This document shows, piece by piece, positions 61,697-64,000 of a DNA stretch of 64,000 bases. The first letter of the stretch is position 1. Every line of letters starts with the position of its first letter. Below the pieces are notes generated by a model that saw nothing but the letters and a program-made list of their open reading frames with translations, ran no database searches and was not told where the DNA came from. Location of the stretch: positions 4,526,001 to 4,590,000 of the forward strand of contig NZ_CP045096.1 of NCBI RefSeq assembly GCF_009184865.1, given 5' to 3'. The stretch comes from Streptomyces phaeolivaceus (GTDB taxonomy: Bacteria > Actinomycetota > Actinomycetes > Streptomycetales > Streptomycetaceae). Both the position numbers and the translations under genes were made by a program.

Positions 61697-61800
61697 TCTT
61701 GCTTTCTTGCTTTCTTGCGTGCTTGCTTTGTTGCCCGCTTGCTTTTCTTGCGTGCTTGCTTTTCTTGCGTGCTGCTCTTTCTTGCCCGCTTGTGTGCCCG
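61697..61800. repeat. Imperfect cttgcttt-type repeat between bacC-like and bacE-like genes
   Basis: About ten imperfect units based on cttgctttcttgcgtg fill the gap between the bacC-like stop and the transporter start. They are low in GC compared with everything around them and purine-rich on the transcribed strand (GCAAGAAAAGCAAGCACG). It could be a tandem expansion and may influence translation of the transporter. Confidence 0.85.
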
Positions 61801-61809
61801 GGGGCCCGC

Positions 61810-62559
61810 TCAGATGGCCGTGTAGCCGCCGTCGACGGTGAGCGCGGCGCCGGTGATGAAGGACGACTTGTCGGAGGCGAGGAAGAGGATCGCGTGCGCG
61901 ACGTCCTCGGGTGTGCCCAGGCGGCCGAGCGGATTCAGCTTCGCCTTCGCCTCCTTGACGGCGGCGTCATGGCCGATGGAGGCGTCCGTCATGGGGGTGT
62001 CGATGATGCTGGGGCAGACGCAGTTGGCCCGGATGCCGTGCTTCGCGTACTCGACGGCGAGGGACTTCGTCAGCATCAGCACGCCGCCCTTGGTGGTGTT
62101 GTAGGCGGCGATGCCGGGCCAGGCCACCAGCCCGCTGACGGAGCAGACGTTCACGATCGCCCCGCTCCGCGCCGCCATCATCGGGCGCAGCGCGTGCTTG
62201 GAGCACAGGAACATGCTCTTCAGGTTGGTGTCGAAGAGCCGGTCCCACTCGGGCACCGACATCTCGTGGATCGGGGTGGATATCTCGATGCCGACGTTGT
62301 TGACCAGGACGTCCACCCGGCCGGTCCGCTCCGCGGCGACGGCGACGAGGTGCTCGCAGTCCGCCTCGGCGGTCAGATCGGCCCGGACGAAGACCGCCCG
62401 GTGCCCGTCGCTGTTCAGCTTGGCGACGACCTCGGGGCCGTTCGTCCCGTCGACGTCCGCCACGACGACCGTCGCGCCCTGCCGGGCGAACTCGATCGCC
62501 GTCCGCCTCCCGATCCCCGACGCGGCCCCGGTGACCACGACGACTTTGTCCTCGAACAA
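61810..62559 (-). CDS. bacC: BacC-like SDR dehydrogenase (dihydroanticapsin dehydrogenase)
   Basis: In bacilysin synthesis BacC oxidises the C7 hydroxyl of dihydroanticapsin to the ketone of anticapsin with NAD+. This 249-residue SDR has the nucleotide motif VVVTGAASGIGRRTA, LVNNVGIEISTPIHEMSVPE (Bacillus: INNAGIEIVAPIHEMEL), SKHALRPMM and the catalytic CSVSGLVAWPGIAAYNTTKG (Tyr-x3-Lys). It also has RANCVCPSIIDTP and the ending TVDGGYTAI (Bacillus DGGYTAQ). The start is a TTG, 8 nt after GGAGG. It is 13 bp downstream of the bacG-like gene. Confidence 0.9.
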   Translation of the reverse strand: MFEDKVVVVTGAASGIGRRTAIEFARQGATVVVADVDGTNGPEVVAKLNSDGHRAVFVRADLTAEADCEHLVAVAAERTGRVDVLVNNVGIEISTPIHEMSVPEWDRLFDTNLKSMFLCSKHALRPMMAARSGAIVNVCSVSGLVAWPGIAAYNTTKGGVLMLTKSLAVEYAKHGIRANCVCPSIIDTPMTDASIGHDAAVKEAKAKLNPLGRLGTPEDVAHAILFLASDKSSFITGAALTVDGGYTAI

Positions 62560-62572
62560 TCTCGGTCCCTCC

Positions 62573-63343
62573 TCACACGCTCTTCAGTTGGCCGCCGTCG
62601 GCCGAGATCTGCTGGCCGGTGATGTAGGACGCCTCGTCGGAGGCCAGGAATCCGATGAGGGCGGCGACCTCGTCGGCCTGCCCCGGCCGGTTCATGGGGA
62701 TGGCCCGTACGAGGCGGTCCTCCACCTCGGGCCGTGGGACACCGCCGTCCCGGCTCAGGTGGTGGACGGCCTGGTCGTAGCGCGGGGTCCGGATGGTTCC
62801 GGGGTGTACGCAGTTCACCGTGACGTTGTGCCCGGCGTACTGACCCGCCAGATACTTACTGGCGTTGGACATGGCCGCGTTGACCAGACCGGAGAGAAAC
62901 ATGCCCGGCAGGGGCTCTCTTCCGATGTTTCCGACGACATTGATGATCCGGCCGAATTCGTTCCTCGTCATCATCGGCGCGACGGATCTGATGAGATCCA
63001 GATACGGCACCAGTTTCTGATGCATCGCGGCACACACGTCGTCGTTCACCCGCACCCCGTCGAACGGGCCCGGCGCCGGACCGGGCCCGTTGTTGACCAG
63101 TACATCGACCCGGCCGAACCGGCGTGCCACCTTTTCGACCAGTTCGGCACGGAATTCCGGTGAGGTGATGTCACCCGGCACGACATAGGCGTTTTGTTCG
63201 TCGCCGGATTCCTTCGCGACCTTCTCCAGCGCGTCCCGGCCCCGGGCACTCAGGACCGTCGTGTACGCCCCGGACAGCAGTCGCAGCGCGGTCGCCCGCC
63301 CGATTCCGCTGCCGGCACCCAGCACAATCGCTACGCGTGGCAC
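62573..63343 (-). CDS. bacG: BacG-like SDR reductase without catalytic Tyr
   Basis: BacG adds hydride to the conjugated dihydro-HPP to make tetrahydro-HPP. This 256-residue protein has the nucleotide motif VLGAGSGIGRATALRL and NEFGRIINVVGNIGREPLPG (Bacillus NEFGRIINIVGNLWKEPG). It ends ASYITGQQISADGGQLKSV, nearly the same as remembered BacG. Where ordinary SDRs have Tyr-x3-Lys it has SNASK (Ser four residues before Lys), as BacG also lacks the Tyr. The GTG start follows AGGAG. It is 20 bp downstream of the bacB-like gene. Confidence 0.9.
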   Translation of the reverse strand: MPRVAIVLGAGSGIGRATALRLLSGAYTTVLSARGRDALEKVAKESGDEQNAYVVPGDITSPEFRAELVEKVARRFGRVDVLVNNGPGPAPGPFDGVRVNDDVCAAMHQKLVPYLDLIRSVAPMMTRNEFGRIINVVGNIGREPLPGMFLSGLVNAAMSNASKYLAGQYAGHNVTVNCVHPGTIRTPRYDQAVHHLSRDGGVPRPEVEDRLVRAIPMNRPGQADEVAALIGFLASDEASYITGQQISADGGQLKSV

Positions 63344-63363
63344 CGCGCTCCTCTGCCGGTCGT

Positions 63364-64000
63364 CTACTTGGGGACCCGGTGGTACCGGGGCGGAATGAAG
63401 ATGTTGAGGGAGCGCGCCACGCTCTCGTGCGGATTCGCGGCACCGTGCCCCTCCTGGCTCTCGCAGAAGTAGGTGGCGCCGAAGACGAGTTCGTGGGTCG
63501 TCTCCTCGACCGTCATGTCGTAGCGCCCTTCCAGACAGATCCCGATCTGTTCGTGCGAGTGCTTGTGGTACGGCATCTCACCACCGCCCGGAATGTCGGC
63601 GACCATCAGCTCGATCCAGCTCTCCAGAAAGAACGTGACGTCCATTCCGACGAATTTGCGCGATTCGATCGGGCCGAGGAAGTACTCGCTCGGCGCGGTG
63701 TACTTCTCGCCCGGCTTGTAGCGCTTGACGTCCAGCGCGACGGTCTCCTCCGAGGTCGGGTTCACCGCCGAGTGCTCGACATGGGAAGGAGCGATGTACA
63801 CGTCCTTCTCGGCGCGCATCAGCCGGGTCACCCCGCCGACCGTCATGGCGAGTTCGCCCCGGACGACCATCCCCACCTGCGCCTCCTTGTGGGAGTGGGG
63901 CGCCACGACGGCACCGGGCGGCAGGTACGACACCAGCACCTCCGTGTCACCGCGCCGGTAGGACTCCATCCGGATCCCGTTGTCGTGGAACACCACGGCG
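63364..64000 (-). CDS. bacB: BacB-like bicupin isomerase (5' end beyond window)
   Basis: BacB isomerises endocyclic dihydro-HPP, made by BacA from prephenate, to the exocyclic conjugated form. This two-cupin protein shares RRGDTEVLVSYLPP and QVGMVVRGELAMTVG with remembered Bacillus BacB. It also shares MPYHKHSHEQIGICLEGRYD, FCESQEGHGAAN and NIFIPPRYHR. Both cupins keep metal ligands H-x-H-x3-Q and a later His. A GTG at 63996 opens the frame, but BacB has about 18 more N-terminal residues and the frame is open to the edge, so the real start is probably off the window. Confidence 0.92.
   Translation of the reverse strand, partial: AVVFHDNGIRMESYRRGDTEVLVSYLPPGAVVAPHSHKEAQVGMVVRGELAMTVGGVTRLMRAEKDVYIAPSHVEHSAVNPTSEETVALDVKRYKPGEKYTAPSEYFLGPIESRKFVGMDVTFFLESWIELMVADIPGGGEMPYHKHSHEQIGICLEGRYDMTVEETTHELVFGATYFCESQEGHGAANPHESVARSLNIFIPPRYHRVPK

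Noticed and set aside
59162..63996. Aeruginosin-type (aerDEF, Choi moiety) pathway instead of anticapsin
   Set aside because: Those cyanobacterial genes are BacA/B/G relatives, but the presence of a specific BacC-like dehydrogenase, a BacF-like transaminase and an exporter favours anticapsin/bacilysin logic; not excluded until the rest of the cluster is seen.

Overview
The window is chromosomal DNA from a Streptomyces species or a very close actinomycete. Four things show this: very high GC, frequent GTG and TTG starts, futalosine-pathway menaquinone genes, and a conserved core that runs mqnB-mqnD, XPB helicase, murQ, groEL2 with CIRCE boxes, csp, thrC-moaD, otsA/otsB, nagK-nagA with DasR-type boxes, cdgB and terD. 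From memory this order resembles the S. coelicolor interval around SCO4330 to SCO4277, but no alignment was run.

Layout. Positions 1-4.7 kb hold a DUF3027 end, an MFS exporter, a lipoprotein, mqnB-mqnD and a cold-shock protein. At 5-5.9 kb lies a wrecked IS605-type tnpB. From 6 to 18 kb come a HAD phosphatase, membrane proteins, a large helicase-associated/WYL protein, an unusual YqhA-IstB fusion, the XPB helicase and a HelD/HelR-type RNA polymerase ATPase. From 18 to 29 kb there are secreted proteins (trypsin-like protease, NLP toxin-like protein, GDSL esterase), cutC, small enzymes, a deleted MFS gene and the murR-murQ pair for MurNAc-6-P recycling. The stretch 29.4-35.4 kb is accessory: small hypotheticals, an XRE/DUF397 pair, an eCIS-type DUF4157 protein and a frameshifted HTH gene. 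From 35.4 to 49.3 kb the core resumes (OYE, groEL2, csp, moaD, thrC, GpgS, otsA, otsB, a sugar-binding lipoprotein, nagK-nagA). At 51-52.9 kb an apparently intact iscB RNA-guided nuclease gene sits with a structured upstream region that looks like its omega RNA. Then come cdgB, a flavin reductase, arfB, terD and a GNAT-Nudix fusion.

The right edge (59.16-64.0 kb, minus strand, running in from beyond the window) is the most striking part. Five consecutive genes match, by remembered sequence, the Bacillus bacilysin/anticapsin proteins BacB, BacG, BacC, BacE (position and fold only) and BacF. They would make, oxidise, transaminate and export a tetrahydrotyrosine/anticapsin-type epoxy-amino-acid antibiotic. 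The decarboxylase (bacA) and any ligase (bacD) would have to lie past base 64000.

A family of palindromic repeats with a shared ggggcgcggggaactgcgcg arm punctuates gene ends throughout. One copy lies inside the coding sequence of nagA. Homology calls rest on reading translated sequence and remembered family motifs; no database search was possible.
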